Source: an uncultured Leptolyngbyaceae cyanobacterium (lineage in GTDB: Bacteria; Cyanobacteriota; Cyanobacteriia; Leptolyngbyales; Leptolyngbyaceae). From it: a stretch of 64,000 nucleotides of DNA. The stretch is from contig CALIDI010000007.1 in the NCBI GenBank assembly GCA_938023035.1, positions 1 to 64,000 on the forward strand. The letters are read 5' to 3'. Shown here piece after piece: positions 36,766-47,378 of the stretch. Every line of letters begins with the position of its first letter. Within the stretch, counting starts at the first letter, position 1. Made by a program: the position numbers and the translations under genes. Below the pieces are notes generated by a model, which saw only the letters and a list, made by a program, of their open reading frames with translations, was not told where the DNA came from and did no database searches.

Positions 36766-37797
36766 GTTGGTTACCTGAAAACGGCTACGGAACCAGCAAT
36801 GACTGGATAGCAGAAACAGTGCCTGAGCACCGCCCCTAACCAGGTTTAACCTGAAGCTCTGCCCACAACCTAGCTTATCGAAAGTTGTCTACAACATTGC
36901 AAACGAAGATAAATCGTTATAAAAGTTGTCGAAACCTGGTTGTATTAGCTCAGCTACTAGTCAGTTTCGCTTAACTTTGAAGACCAGTCAAGCTGAGAAA
37001 GGTCGAACTTTTCTTTGCAAAAATTTACATTTCGTCTAAAAACCCTGATGGGAAGACCCAACTGCTGTTTTCAACGCTAAAACTTTTTGGTAGATTGTGG
37101 GCAATTTGGTAGATTATGGACAAATTGAACGTTTGGAGCTACGAGGCTTCTGTTAACTAGCCAAACTTGCAAATATTGCTTGGGTCAAAACGCCTAGGGT
37201 AAAACCGACTGGTTACCACACATCCAAAATCCAAAATGGCATCACCCCTATGGGGGGTATCACACCTTAGGCCGTTCACACAAATTTAGGTAAAACTTCC
37301 TATGTGACTTCATATCACGGGTCGTGTGTTCTTGTGTTCTCCAAACCTTTCACGGAAGAGAGTTGACCAATACAATTTGAACGGATGCCTGGGGTCTAGT
37401 TGAACGGATGCCTGGGGTCTAGCTCCTGAGAAGGCTATTTAAAGTTGACTTTGAGATCTGACTATTGAGGTTAGGTCAGCCTTTAGTAGCCGTTTAAGCT
37501 AGCTGAAGTTTCACCAAGCTGATGGCATTCTTGCGCGGGTGAAAAGCGTTTGGTTGTGAAAGAGCCTGAAGGGAAAGAGTGTTTGCAAAGACACGACTCA
37601 CTGTAATCTCTGGAAACTTTTAATTTCTGCCTATTGAGGAGCGCAGGAAAACGCTGAGCCGGTTTTGGTTGATTTCTAGCAAGTTTTCAGGCATTTTGCA
37701 GGATTTCCTAGGCATTCTTCTTTTCTGAGGTGGGCGCGGAGGTCGATTTGTAGGCTAATCGTTCGCTGGCCGACTGCCAGGTTTCTGCTTTGTTGCT
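36766..37797. other. Long AT-rich intergenic region with short tandem repeats
   Basis: About 1 kb between the divergent DUF2997 operon and the kinase gene. It contains a near-tandem TTTGGTAGATT repeat around 37085-37125 and a perfect 23-bp tandem duplication at 37377-37422. I see no gene. Both promoters should be here, and the length leaves room for a small RNA. Confidence 0.45.
37377..37422. repeat. Perfect 23-bp tandem duplication
   Basis: The 23-bp unit starting TTGAACGGATGCCTGGGGTC occurs twice without spacer (37377-37399 and 37400-37422). Identity is complete, so the duplication is recent or under selection. It lies about 375 bp upstream of the kinase gene. Confidence 0.9.
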
Positions 37798-39651
37798 ATG
37801 AGTGCTCCACTTTTACCAGGGACGGTTTTCCGCCAACGCTATGTGATTCAGCAAATGCTGGGTCAGGGTGGGTTTGGGCGCACCTATCTAGTGCTCGACC
37901 AGGAGCGTTTCAACGAACTTTGTGTGCTGAAGGAGTTTACAGTTCCCTATCAGGATGCTGCTTTGATTGCTAAGTCTAAAAGCTTGTTTCAACGGGAAGC
38001 CAGTATTCTCTATCAAATCGATCACCCGCAGATTCCCCAGTTTTGGGCCTCTTTTGAGGAAGACACTCGATTATTTCTGGTGCAGAGTTATATTGAGGGA
38101 CAAACCTATCGCCAATGTTTGATAGAACGCCAGCAACAAGGCCGCGGGTTCTCGGTTGCAGAAGTCGTCCACTTGCTGAGCCAAATGCTGCCGGTACTTC
38201 ATTACATCCATGAGCGCGATATCATTCACCGCGATATTACTCCGGAAAATATCATTCTTCAGTTGCCTGGAGCAAAGACTCGGCGAGGAGTCATTCCCGC
38301 TTTGGGGTTGCCGGTGCTAATTGATTTTGGCTCTGTAAAAGAGGCTGCTAACCACTGGTTTTTAGCTTCAATGACGACGCGCGTTGGCAAAGTGGGCTAC
38401 GCCCCTCCGGAACAGTTACAAACAGGGATGGCTTCGCCGAGCAGTGATCTTTACGCTCTGGCTGCTACTTGTCTAGTGCTACTGACAGGAAAAGAACCGC
38501 GCAAGTTACTCGATGGTGAAACCTTGACCTGGCGCTGGGAGGCCTGTGGTCATCTGCCGGAGGAATTGATTGCGATTCTCAGTCGAATGCTCGCAGTCTA
38601 CCCTGGCGATCGCTATCACACAGCGAATGCCGTCTTAGAAGATTTGCAACCCTTGCTAGCATTTCAGGTAGATAAGCTGGAGCGAGATCCAGCGATCGCC
38701 CTTCCAGCACCTCCCCGAGCTAGCGCGATTCTCCCTGAGGCCATAACGCCGGAAGTCGATTTTGCAGCAGAACAATCGCCAGTCGCGTTCAAACCCACGC
38801 CATACTATCGACCCACCCGCCTGCGGCGCTGGCAATGGGGAGGGGCAGCAGTCGCCTTAGCCGTCCTTGGAGCCGCAATTCCAGTGATTTGGCGCTTGCT
38901 ACTGCCCTTACCCGATTCCAGTGAAGAAGTTTGGGTTTCTGGAACACGGGTTCCTCGGTCAGAAGCTTCACGCATTATTGAATCGCAGGCCTCCCATAGT
39001 CGCGCTGCGCTTAAGCCGCGTTCAAATTCGCCGGAAAGGCTTGCGCCTCAAGTGTTGCAATTTGCCCCGAATCAAGTGATGACAACAGTGGCAGGTCGCC
39101 TAACCAGCGGACAAATCCAACCTTACACTTTACGAGCATCAGCCGGCCAAATCATAACCGTAACGCTCACTGGATCCGATGTTGCGATGAATTTGAATCG
39201 GTCTGACCAAACTCCGATTGACAGTACCGCCCTACAAACCCGTCGCTGGACTGGGCAGATCCCTACAGATGATGAATACAACATCCAAGTCAATGGGGTG
39301 GGAGACTATACTTTGGAAGTTGTGATGGCACCGCTAGTTCGCCCTAACCAGGAACAAACCGGACGCATCACCTTTACCAGGGGCAGCCGGAACACAACCG
39401 TAACTGGGCAACTAAGCCCAGATCAGGTACGCCGTTACCTGTTGCGGGCTAAGCAGGGACAGTTGCTGAGGCTTAAGCTCCTAGAGGGGCAGGTAAAACT
39501 AGATGCGATTGCTCCTTCTGGACAACGCCTTACCCCTGTGAGTAAGGTTCAGGGTGAATGGCAAGGTACCCTTCCCCAGGAAGGAGACTATGTGATTGAA
39601 GTATCGACGGATCGGGCAAGCGACTACGCTTTAGTCGTGGAGGTTTATTAA
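37798..39651 (+). CDS. Membrane-anchored Ser/Thr protein kinase
   Basis: This 617-aa protein starts with a Hanks-type kinase domain (about 15-290): GQGGFGRTY, Lys45 in CVLKEF, catalytic HRDITPENI, metal-binding IDFGSVK and APPEQL. A single membrane helix lies near residues 347-367 (WGGAAVALAVLGAAIPVIW). The outside part holds two repeats that look like PPC-type beta domains, each with a GxLxxxQxxxYxLRAxxGQ pattern (about 435 and 535). The kinase probably senses something outside the plasma membrane. No phosphatase partner is adjacent. Confidence 0.9.
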   Translation: MSAPLLPGTVFRQRYVIQQMLGQGGFGRTYLVLDQERFNELCVLKEFTVPYQDAALIAKSKSLFQREASILYQIDHPQIPQFWASFEEDTRLFLVQSYIEGQTYRQCLIERQQQGRGFSVAEVVHLLSQMLPVLHYIHERDIIHRDITPENIILQLPGAKTRRGVIPALGLPVLIDFGSVKEAANHWFLASMTTRVGKVGYAPPEQLQTGMASPSSDLYALAATCLVLLTGKEPRKLLDGETLTWRWEACGHLPEELIAILSRMLAVYPGDRYHTANAVLEDLQPLLAFQVDKLERDPAIALPAPPRASAILPEAITPEVDFAAEQSPVAFKPTPYYRPTRLRRWQWGGAAVALAVLGAAIPVIWRLLLPLPDSSEEVWVSGTRVPRSEASRIIESQASHSRAALKPRSNSPERLAPQVLQFAPNQVMTTVAGRLTSGQIQPYTLRASAGQIITVTLTGSDVAMNLNRSDQTPIDSTALQTRRWTGQIPTDDEYNIQVNGVGDYTLEVVMAPLVRPNQEQTGRITFTRGSRNTTVTGQLSPDQVRRYLLRAKQGQLLRLKLLEGQVKLDAIAPSGQRLTPVSKVQGEWQGTLPQEGDYVIEVSTDRASDYALVVEVY

Positions 39652-40187
39652 GAAAACGCTGGCCGTTTACCGATCTCACTGTGTGCTCTGGCAGACAGGT
39701 GACGACTGGCTTCTTTCTCTTGACGATTGGCTTCTTTCTCTTTAGGAAAGACGACAAAAACGATGGAACTAACCAACGATACTCCTCGGAAACGCAACAT
39801 TGCCGAAGCTGGATGTCAATCACCTAATTCACCCCACCCCAGCCCTTTCTTCAGAGGAGAGGGAACAGAATCTGTTACTCCATCGATTACTCCCCTCAGA
39901 TGCGCCAATCTGAAATCAACCGAATTGAACTCCCTAAGGGAGAGAAACCAGAGTCTATCGCCTCCGGCTCCCAATGAGAAAAGCAAGTAACCCTCACAGA
40001 CATTGACATTCAAGAATGGGAACGAGGGCTTTCATCCTTTTGTCAAGCAATGCCCGGAAATGCTCAGAATGCTAGCTTAAGGGGTAGAACCTTTTTGCGG
40101 GGCTTTGTCCAAACAAGCGCGACTCTAAATTGTCTGGCCTACCCTGAGGGCAGGCCTCTGAAGTGTCTCTTTAGCCTTGCGAGCTAA
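39652..40187. other. Intergenic stretch, nothing recognised
   Basis: About 540 bp between the kinase and the convergent sigma factor gene. Short frames here show no protein character. The sequence includes a short repeated GACGAYTGGCTTCTTTCTCT around 39702-39742. Confidence 0.4.
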
Positions 40188-41144
40188 CTAGCTGGCAATA
40201 TATTCACCAATCGATGCTTTACATTTGCGTAACTTGGTCAATGCTTCTCGCTCAATCTGGCGGACTCGTTCTCGACTGATATTGAGGCGATCGCCAATTT
40301 TTGCCAAGGTCAGAGCCTGCCCATCCTCTAAGCCAAAGCGAAGGTTTAACACCTCTTGCTGCTGCGGGGTCAGATTAGCCATTAAAGCTTCTAGGTCAGT
40401 TCGCAACGACGATTGGGTCGCAAATTCCTCAGGAGTAACGTTTGGATCTTCCAACAGATCTCCCAACTCCGTATCTTGATTATCCCCAACTCGCAGATCC
40501 AGCGATAATGGTAGGCGTGCTCGCTCAAGGCATTCTCGTACCTGAGCAGGACTTAAGTCCAACTCCGTCGCTAACTCAGCCATCGTAGCAGCTCGCCCCA
40601 GAGTCTGAGCTAGCTGGCGTTGAGCCTTCTTGATCTTATTCAGCTTCTCAGTAATGTGAATGGGCAACCGAATGGTGCGACCCTTCTCTGCGATCGCACG
40701 GGTAATAGCTTGTCGAATCCACCAATAAGCATAGGTACTAAAGCGGTATCCCTTCGTGGGGTCAAACTTTTCTACCCCACGCTGCATTCCAATGGTGCCC
40801 TCTTGAATCAAATCCAACAGGTCTACATTGCGCTTTGTGTACTTTTTAGCCACCGATACTACCAGGCGCAGGTTGGCTTCAACCATTCTGCGCTTTGCGT
40901 ATTCGCCTTCGGCAATTACTTGCTCCAAGTCGGGTACTGACAATTGAGCCTGCTCAGCCCATTCAGACAAACTCGGCAACCGCCCTAGACGCTCTGCCAG
41001 TTCATCCCTAATTTGATTCAAAGCAACCTGCCGCTGCACTTGCTTACCAAACAGAATTTCTTGTTCATGGGTTAAAAGGGGAACACGGCCAATCTCACGA
41101 AGATAGGTGCGAACCGGATCAGTAGAGTTTTGCGAGGTTTTCAT
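40188..41144 (-). CDS. Group 2 sigma-70 factor
   Basis: This 318-aa protein is a primary-like sigma factor without the long region 1.1. It opens [21 protein letters not shown] (region 1.2). Region 2 has [59 protein letters not shown]; region 3 and region 4 ([30 protein letters not shown]) follow. This is the SigB/C/D/E class that cyanobacteria use for stress, carbon or dark responses. I cannot assign the letter from sequence alone. The gene stands alone. Confidence 0.93.
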   Translation of the reverse strand: MKTSQNSTDPVRTYLREIGRVPLLTHEQEILFGKQVQRQVALNQIRDELAERLGRLPSLSEWAEQAQLSVPDLEQVIAEGEYAKRRMVEANLRLVVSVAKKYTKRNVDLLDLIQEGTIGMQRGVEKFDPTKGYRFSTYAYWWIRQAITRAIAEKGRTIRLPIHITEKLNKIKKAQRQLAQTLGRAATMAELATELDLSPAQVRECLERARLPLSLDLRVGDNQDTELGDLLEDPNVTPEEFATQSSLRTDLEALMANLTPQQQEVLNLRFGLEDGQALTLAKIGDRLNISRERVRQIEREALTKLRKCKASIGEYIAS

Positions 41145-41847
41145 GACAATCGCGAGTAGCTAGACGTATCAAAGACCGGAAACCAGAAGCAATCTGACCA
41201 TTTGGAGTGGTAGCTAGTGCAAGGTGCCCACCTAGAAACCTTCGGGACAACAGTTCAAAAACCGGGCGCTCCAAAGGCACTCCTAAAGCGGAAGATGCCA
41301 CCAAAATTGAATCAGATGAGAAATACATGCATCGAAGTGTGTGGCACTAGAGAATGGAGCGACCCTAACCACAAGACAGTAAACGATCTCAACACCTTTT
41401 CCTTATGTTTTGACAAATGACGAGTTTACCTCTGCTCTCTCTTTAAGGATTGTAACATTTGTTAAGGTAAATGCTCAAATAAATTTTCCCGATCTGCTGC
41501 ATCGAGATGCTCGTTTTCCTCCGCTACGGTTCTTTACAGTGTCTATACAATAAGCTGAATCCTTTGGGGTGAATGCATCTTAAGAAACAAAATGAGCCTT
41601 TCTGAGGGTGCTCTGATGCAAGGCATTCGCATCCAAAAGTCTGATGAACCGGTGCGCAATTTTAATATTTCTGCATGCAGCTTAGAAACGCCTTTAGTTC
41701 AGCCTGATTGCTAGACCAGATCTAGCTCTGACATGGCCTCGCGATTGCTCTAATCTGATGCCGATTGCCTCCTTCTTAACCGGCATTTGCAGGAAAACCC
41801 GCAAAATGTAACAAATTCTCATAAAAGAGCCTTCAGGCTCTCAGAGA
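41145..41847. other. Intergenic region upstream of the sigma factor gene
   Basis: About 700 bp containing the sigma factor promoter. A 40-codon frame at 41592-41714 is the only candidate gene, and I do not support it. No RNA is recognised. Confidence 0.4.
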
Positions 41848-43248
41848 CTAGTTGTGACCAGGGACAAATCCAGCCAGTTCTAGTCGCTTTTGAGCGGCCT
41901 GTAGGGCCTCTTGGGGGCTGCTTTTTTGCAGAAGAACGGCTTCGATCGCCCGCCCTAGACTTTCAGATAAGCGGTTGTAGCCAGCAAACAGGGGGCGTGA
42001 TCGACCAAACGCAGCCTGCTCTAAAAATATCTTCAGGGCGGGATGTTGTGCGACATAGCGTTGATAAATGGCCGATTGACGCGCTTTAAGATTCACGGGT
42101 AGATAACCGGTACCCATCGCCCACTGGGTTTGAAACGATTCACTCAAGACAAATTCCAAAAACTGGAGGGCTGCTTGCTGCTGAGTAGGATTAGTGCGTA
42201 ACACAAAAAGATTTTCGCCGCCGATTACGGTTGCCCGTTGTTGGCCTTTGGGAATGGGTAACACACCGAAATCCACACCCGTTGCGGTCAGTTGGGCCAG
42301 GGTCCAGGGGCCTGAAAGTTGCATGGCCACCTTCCCAGCCAAAAACTTGTCCAGCTCGTACCCCCGTTCTGGTGCGGAGAGGATGGCTGACCCGTCCGTG
42401 AGCAAATCTTGCCAGAGTTGTAAGGCCGCGATCGCCCCAGGCTGATTGAGTTGAAGGGTCTCTGCCGCGTTAGTCGTTACACTGAGTTCTCCCCCTGCGC
42501 TCCAGAAAAAGGGCAACCAAGTGAATACAGACCATTCGCCTTTACCCAGGGGCAACAACAAGCCATAGTGATCAGGGCGACCATCATGATTCCAATCCTG
42601 GCTGAGTTGCCGAGCCACCCGACGCAAATCTTCCCAGGTTTTGGGTAATTCGGTAATTCCCGCTTGAGCGAATAGGCTAGGGCGGTAATAAATACCTACA
42701 TTATTGGTGCCAAAGGGCACCGACCAGAGGTGCCCTTCTAGGGTCATGCTGCTGAGTAATGTCGGATCTAGTTCGGCTGCGATCCGCCCCTGCAACCATC
42801 CGTCGAGTGGGCAAAGGGCTTCCAAGTCTAGCAACCGGCCTGTCAGCGTGGGGGCATACCAGAGTAAGTCAGGTGGAGCGTGGCCAGCGATCGCGGCCAA
42901 AATTTTGGGAAGCTGCTGATCTGGCTGGCCAATGTAGCGTGCTTCTACCTGAATGTTAGGGTGAGTCTGGTTAAATTGCGCAACAAGTTGTTGCAACACC
43001 ATTCGATTGGGGGGAGGGTTGACCCCATGCCACAAAGTCAAATGAGTCACCTCTGCCGGCGGGGGAGGTGTGCCGCCTTTAGATGACTGAACCGTGGGCC
43101 AATGGTCGGGTGTAATCAGGGTAGGGACAGCAGCCACTGCGCTCAATAGGCCGGAGCTTGCGGCGAGGCTGGGGGTTGCCAGTAGTAGCCACCCACTCAG
43201 AGTGCACCACAGCAGCAAAAGCCAGGCTTGAGTCCTTAAGTAGGACAT
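41848..43248 (-). CDS. Sugar-type ABC transporter substrate-binding protein
   Basis: This 466-aa protein belongs to extracellular solute-binding family 1 (MalE/UgpB type). A signal peptide covers about residues 1-30 (AWLLLLWCTLSGWLLLATPSLA). The body shows LTLWHGVNPPPNRMVLQQLVAQFNQTHPNIQVE, KTWEDLRRVARQL and GKVAMQLSGPWTL, all typical of the family. It likely delivers a sugar or glycoside to a membrane permease in the plasma membrane. No permease or ATPase genes are next to it. I use the ATG at 43248; an upstream frame to 43308 adds 20 unlikely residues. Confidence 0.88.
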   Translation of the reverse strand: MSYLRTQAWLLLLWCTLSGWLLLATPSLAASSGLLSAVAAVPTLITPDHWPTVQSSKGGTPPPPAEVTHLTLWHGVNPPPNRMVLQQLVAQFNQTHPNIQVEARYIGQPDQQLPKILAAIAGHAPPDLLWYAPTLTGRLLDLEALCPLDGWLQGRIAAELDPTLLSSMTLEGHLWSVPFGTNNVGIYYRPSLFAQAGITELPKTWEDLRRVARQLSQDWNHDGRPDHYGLLLPLGKGEWSVFTWLPFFWSAGGELSVTTNAAETLQLNQPGAIAALQLWQDLLTDGSAILSAPERGYELDKFLAGKVAMQLSGPWTLAQLTATGVDFGVLPIPKGQQRATVIGGENLFVLRTNPTQQQAALQFLEFVLSESFQTQWAMGTGYLPVNLKARQSAIYQRYVAQHPALKIFLEQAAFGRSRPLFAGYNRLSESLGRAIEAVLLQKSSPQEALQAAQKRLELAGFVPGHN

Positions 43249-43359
43249 GGAGCAAAGGAACCAATTCACTTTTAGAACCGTTTTGAGCAGAGATAAATGG
43301 TAGAACAATCGGCGGCTGGATAAACCTCAATCTTTTTGCCGTTGCCTCTAGACAATTCC

Positions 43360-43710
43360 ATGTTACAAGCTGTAGTATTCAGGTGGTGTATTCTGGGCGT
43401 TGTCTTTTTTCCAGTAGTTTTTGCTCAAGCTTTGATCGCTGTTCTTATTGCCATGAAACGTTTTGTCTCAGCCATCCTTCCTGATTTAGTGCTGCGCTCA
43501 GTTGAGTGCCGGAGCTGCATTACAGCAGGATTATTGCGGAAAATCCATTGGCGGCAGGATCGGCTGGTGCAGTTCTGCTGCTACGGCAATTGCGTCATCA
43601 CCGGGCTAGGAGTGAATGCTCTTTCCCTGCTCCCGATTTTTGAGATTCTACCAATTTGTGATCAGTTAATACAGAGTGGGAGGTATCGTCCTGGCACGCT
43701 ACCGATATAG
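43360..43710 (+). CDS. Small Cys-containing protein with one or two membrane helices
   Basis: This frame of 116 aa starts MLQAVVFRWCILGVVFFPVVF, an N-terminal membrane helix. It contains VECRSCITAGLL and FCCYGNCVITGLG, so five or more cysteines in two clusters. A strong terminator begins 25 bases after the stop, which supports transcription of this strand. I recognise no family and the start is uncertain (a TTG at 43336 is also in frame). Confidence 0.45.
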   Translation: MLQAVVFRWCILGVVFFPVVFAQALIAVLIAMKRFVSAILPDLVLRSVECRSCITAGLLRKIHWRQDRLVQFCCYGNCVITGLGVNALSLLPIFEILPICDQLIQSGRYRPGTLPI

Positions 43711-43734
43711 GCAACAAGACCTTGCGAGTTGACC

Positions 43735-43775
43735 AACCCCCGCTCTGGAATTCTGGAAGCGGGGGTTGTTGTTTT
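43735..43775 (+). terminator. Rho-independent terminator
   Basis: AACCCCCGCT and AGCGGGGGTT form a perfect 10-bp stem around a 13-base loop, followed by GTTGTTTT. It ends transcription from the small Cys-containing gene. Confidence 0.85.
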
Positions 43776-44134
43776 AGAGGCCCAAACGAATGTAAACCCA
43801 GATTCAGCAACACCCATTTTTCAAACCTTGGTGGTCGTGTTCTCAAAACTCACCCTTGATCGCGTATTGTCCTGCTTTTGCCGGGGGTTCACACAGTGGG
43901 GACAACATTGTCGCAGCCTGCGTTGCCTGCAATGGGCGTCAGGGCAATCGCACTCCTCAAGCGGCCAAGGTGCCGCTCAAGTCTTTACCCTAAGCCCCGA
44001 TGTACCCAGCGGTTGCCTTTGCAGCACAGGTTTGGCTTGAAGGCTAAACGGTTGTGATCCGAATGGTTAAGCGATTCACCAATAGTGATTGGCGGCTTGG
44101 CTTCTCCTCTTTTCCATTTTTGGGAGATAATTCC

Positions 44135-44515
44135 ATGTTAAAGCTAACGTATACCGATGCCGGGCTGCATCTGGAACGGGTGCCGACTCCTTTAGAAGTC
44201 ATGGTAACGCTACGCGTCATGCTGGCCATGCGCACAAGGCAAACCCTTTATGCTGAGCCAGGACGTGCGGCATTTTTGTTACCTGTAGACGCTCCAGGGC
44301 TGAAGCAATTGGAAGCAACGTTGCGGTTAGAGCCAAGTCAGACGGTTGTGGTCGATCAGGTCGATGATGAATTTGTCGAAATTGGTCTGAGTGGCTATTG
44401 GCTGGCAGCCAGTGTTGATGCACACACTGGCATCTTCGTGACCGTTTTGTCAGAATGGGCAGAATATGTTGTTGCCAAGCTCTGGCAGACGACTCAAAGT
44501 CAGGTTCCACGGTAA
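44135..44515 (+). CDS. Alr0857-like conserved cyanobacterial protein
   Basis: This 126-aa protein starts MLKLTYTDAGLHLERV and contains AEPGRAAFLLPVDAPGLKQLE, which I recognise as the conserved cyanobacterial family often labelled alr0857-like. No function is known and no membrane segments are present. GGGAGA lies seven bases before the chosen ATG at 44135; a longer frame starts at 44054 but its first 27 residues look non-coding. Confidence 0.75.
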   Translation: MLKLTYTDAGLHLERVPTPLEVMVTLRVMLAMRTRQTLYAEPGRAAFLLPVDAPGLKQLEATLRLEPSQTVVVDQVDDEFVEIGLSGYWLAASVDAHTGIFVTVLSEWAEYVVAKLWQTTQSQVPR

Positions 44516-44548
44516 GTGATCACTCGTAGCCGGGGTGATCGTTAGGTG

Positions 44549-45739
44549 CTATTCCCAATAGACCTGCGATCGCTCATGCAAGACTCGCCCGTATACCGCT
44601 TCGGTTTGCTGGGCCAACTTATCCCAACGAAAGCGAATCTCTAAATCGGCATAGGCGTTTTCAGTTAACTGGCGGGCAAAGTCAGGATCTTTCAATACTT
44701 TTAGAATGCCGCAGGCCAGAGAGTTGTGGTCGTTTGTGCGGGTAACGATTCCCGTTTTCTCGTGACGGACGACTTCGGGTAAGCCACCCGTATCGGAAAC
44801 GACAACCGGTACACGGGCCGCAAAGCTCTCTAGAGCAACAATGCCAAAGGGTTCGTACAAGCTAGGGAAAACTGCACAATCGGCAATTGTTTGAAACTTG
44901 TCCAGATCTTCATCGGACATAAAGCCCGTGAAGTAGCATTTGTGCCAAATGCCAGAATCCCAGGCTTGCCGTTTTAAGGCATCGGTATTGCCACCGCCAA
45001 TCAGCACTACCTTAACCTGTCCCTCCAGTTCCCAGATCACTTTAGGGGCGGCACTCAAGAGTACAGAAACGCCCTTTTCGTAGGTCATACGCCCCACGTA
45101 GTAGATAATTTTTTCGTCGTCGTGCGCAAAACAACGACGAAACCCCTGGGCATCAAAGTGGGGACGGAGTTGTTTCTTTTCTGGGCGAATGCCATTGTAG
45201 ACGACATCAATTTTGTCCCAAGGGGCGTGAAAGATCCGCTCTACTTCGAGACGCATGTAATTTGTACACACGATAATGCGCCAGGCTTCTGCTGTGAGGG
45301 CGCATTCTTTGCGATGAATGTGGCGCTGGGAGTCGGAGTGAATCCCGTTGCAGCGCCCATGCTCTGTGGCATGGATGGTCGCTACCAGTGGAATTTTGAA
45401 GGTGTGCTTGAGGGCGATCGCAGCATCAGCAACCAACCAGTCATGGGCATGAATCATATCAAATGCCCCTTCCTCTGTAATCAACTTGCCGCCGTGCCGC
45501 CCCATGCTTTCATTCATGTTGGCGATCCAGTGAAAAAAGTCATGACTGTGCCCCACATGCACGCGATGAATGTGTATGCCATCGACCACCTCGTAACGGG
45601 GAGCATGGCCAAACTCAACCGTCACCAGGTGAACTTCATGCCCTCGCAGAATCAACTCAGGATATAGCTCTGCAACATGTCGAGAGATGCCCCCTACAAT
45701 GCGGGGGGGAAATTCCCAACTCAGCACGAGGATTTTCAT
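44549..45739 (-). CDS. GT4-family glycosyltransferase
   Basis: This 396-aa GT-B enzyme begins KILVLSWEFPPRIVGGISRHV, as in starch/glycogen-synthase-like GT4 proteins. The C-terminal half holds IIYYVGRMTYEKGVSVLL and the nucleotide-sugar motif EPFGIVALESFAARVPVVVS. It transfers a sugar from an NDP-sugar or ADP-glucose to an acceptor that cannot be read from sequence. The length is short of true GlgA (about 470 aa), so a polysaccharide or glycolipid role is as likely as glycogen synthesis. Confidence 0.88.
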   Translation of the reverse strand: MKILVLSWEFPPRIVGGISRHVAELYPELILRGHEVHLVTVEFGHAPRYEVVDGIHIHRVHVGHSHDFFHWIANMNESMGRHGGKLITEEGAFDMIHAHDWLVADAAIALKHTFKIPLVATIHATEHGRCNGIHSDSQRHIHRKECALTAEAWRIIVCTNYMRLEVERIFHAPWDKIDVVYNGIRPEKKQLRPHFDAQGFRRCFAHDDEKIIYYVGRMTYEKGVSVLLSAAPKVIWELEGQVKVVLIGGGNTDALKRQAWDSGIWHKCYFTGFMSDEDLDKFQTIADCAVFPSLYEPFGIVALESFAARVPVVVSDTGGLPEVVRHEKTGIVTRTNDHNSLACGILKVLKDPDFARQLTENAYADLEIRFRWDKLAQQTEAVYGRVLHERSQVYWE

Positions 45740-46337
45740 CGACAGTGGTTCAATCTCAAAAAGGTTGCTTTCAATTTACTGGGGGTCTGGTGAGCAAATT
45801 TAGAATACCAGGGCCTTGGATGTGAAGAGATCGAGAAGAAACTGAGGAGCAGAAACTGAAACCAACCCCATTGAGACTAGTATGCGCCTTTGTTTGCCCG
45901 ATCTTCTCCAAAAGCCTATGAAGAATTCATCATAGAGTAATCGGCGGGATAAATGCTCCGACTGCTGGCGAACAGTGGCGGTCGCTGTTTTCACCCAGCC
46001 GGTGTGGTTGGCTGCCGAGAAGCAGATTAACCTACACTGAGCAAAAAGGGAGAGCGGCAAAGTGGGTGTAACGGATTTTCACAAAACCCCTGGTTTTTCA
46101 CCAATATCTCTATCAATTAGGGATACCCTTAACTTATCAGAAGGGAAGGTTTTTAGTTTAGAGGAGCGCTGAAAAGGAATCTGCGGTTGCTTGAGTCTCG
46201 CATGGGTTCCCCTGACCCTGGGCTAAGCGTCGATCTGTTTTCTGGAAATGCCCTCTGGTCTATACCGGAAACGCTGAATCAGAGGTTGCGATTCACTCAC
46301 ATTGCGCTTCTGTCTGTTGGTATCTACCCAAATTCTT
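45740..46337. other. Divergent intergenic region
   Basis: About 600 bp between the glycosyltransferase and the universal stress protein gene. A frame from 46187 overlaps the latter gene in another phase and is rejected. Nothing else is seen. Confidence 0.4.
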
Positions 46338-47378
46338 GTGTTATCTCTTCCTTTTTTGCTAGCTACAGATGGCTCCGAAACAGCCCGTGTTGCCCAAACA
46401 TGGCTCTATACGATCGCCCATCCGCTGGTGACACCGAATCCAGCGGCTCCTGCTGTTGTTGTGCTGGCTGTGCAACCGACTCGTTCGCGGTTGCAAGCTA
46501 GTTTTTCAAGGGATAGCTCCCTGTTAGCCAAACCGACCACTAAAGCGGGGATCGCCAGTGAGCCAGTTATCACCCCCGAACAATTGGCCCAGTTACAAGC
46601 CGAATATCCGACGCCCTTCCCAGTTGAGTATCGCTGGCAGCAGGGGCGACCCGCTACGGAAATTCTCAACTGCGCCCGTTCTATCGGAGCTGGTCTGATT
46701 GCCCTGGGAAGTGGCACCAAAAGAACTGGACGTGATCGCCTCCTGGGCAGTGTGGCAGCGGTTATCGCCCGTTATGCCCCCTGTAGTGTGCTGATTGCCC
46801 GTCAATCTCAGCCGATTGCAGGCTCACCTTTAGGACATTTGTTGCTCTTGCTTAATCATGCCGCTACGACCCAGCGGGCGATCGCTCTATTGCATCAGCT
46901 TGTTCCGGCTGGGGTTCACACAGTGACTCTGTTGCGAGTGCAGTTACCTGTCAATGCCGGCTATCTGTTTGGGCCTTTTGCAAACCCTAACCCAAGCTGG
47001 CAACTCAATCAATCCCTGCAAGCGGCCCAGAAAGAACAGGGAGAGCATTTGCTGCAACAAGCCAAGGCGCTGATTTTAAAGGCTCATCCCCAACTAGAGG
47101 TACAAACAGCATTGCATGTTGGGGAAGCCGGACCAGTCGTTTGTGAAGTGGCACAGCAACTCTCAATTAGCCTGATTGTGTTAACCAGCGCGGGCGATCG
47201 CCAATCACTCCTAAAGCCGCTACAAAACCTCCGACAACCACAATCTTCTCCCCGCCCCTTGCGAAATACACGACTTGGCCCAGTAGAAGACTATATTATC
47301 CATCACGCTTCCTGCCCTGTTTTATTGCATCGTCCAGGAGTACCCCAAGCGCCGATACACCGGATAAGTGGAAAATAA
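46338..47378 (+). CDS. Universal stress protein with two UspA domains
   Basis: This 346-aa protein contains two UspA domains. The first starts at FLLATDGSE (near residue 6) and ends with GSVAAVIARYAPCSVLIAR. The second starts at LLLLNHAATTQ and ends VEDYIIHHASCPVLLHR. The ATP-binding G-x2-G-x9-GS signature in the first domain is partly kept (GSGTKRTGRDRLLGSVA). The second lacks most of it. I prefer the GTG at 46338, since the UspA fold begins right there; a TTG at 46302 would add 12 residues. Confidence 0.85.
   Translation: MLSLPFLLATDGSETARVAQTWLYTIAHPLVTPNPAAPAVVVLAVQPTRSRLQASFSRDSSLLAKPTTKAGIASEPVITPEQLAQLQAEYPTPFPVEYRWQQGRPATEILNCARSIGAGLIALGSGTKRTGRDRLLGSVAAVIARYAPCSVLIARQSQPIAGSPLGHLLLLLNHAATTQRAIALLHQLVPAGVHTVTLLRVQLPVNAGYLFGPFANPNPSWQLNQSLQAAQKEQGEHLLQQAKALILKAHPQLEVQTALHVGEAGPVVCEVAQQLSISLIVLTSAGDRQSLLKPLQNLRQPQSSPRPLRNTRLGPVEDYIIHHASCPVLLHRPGVPQAPIHRISGK

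Noticed and set aside
41592-41714. 40-codon frame upstream of the sigma factor gene
   Set aside because: It has an ATG and a stop but no ribosome site and no recognisable features.
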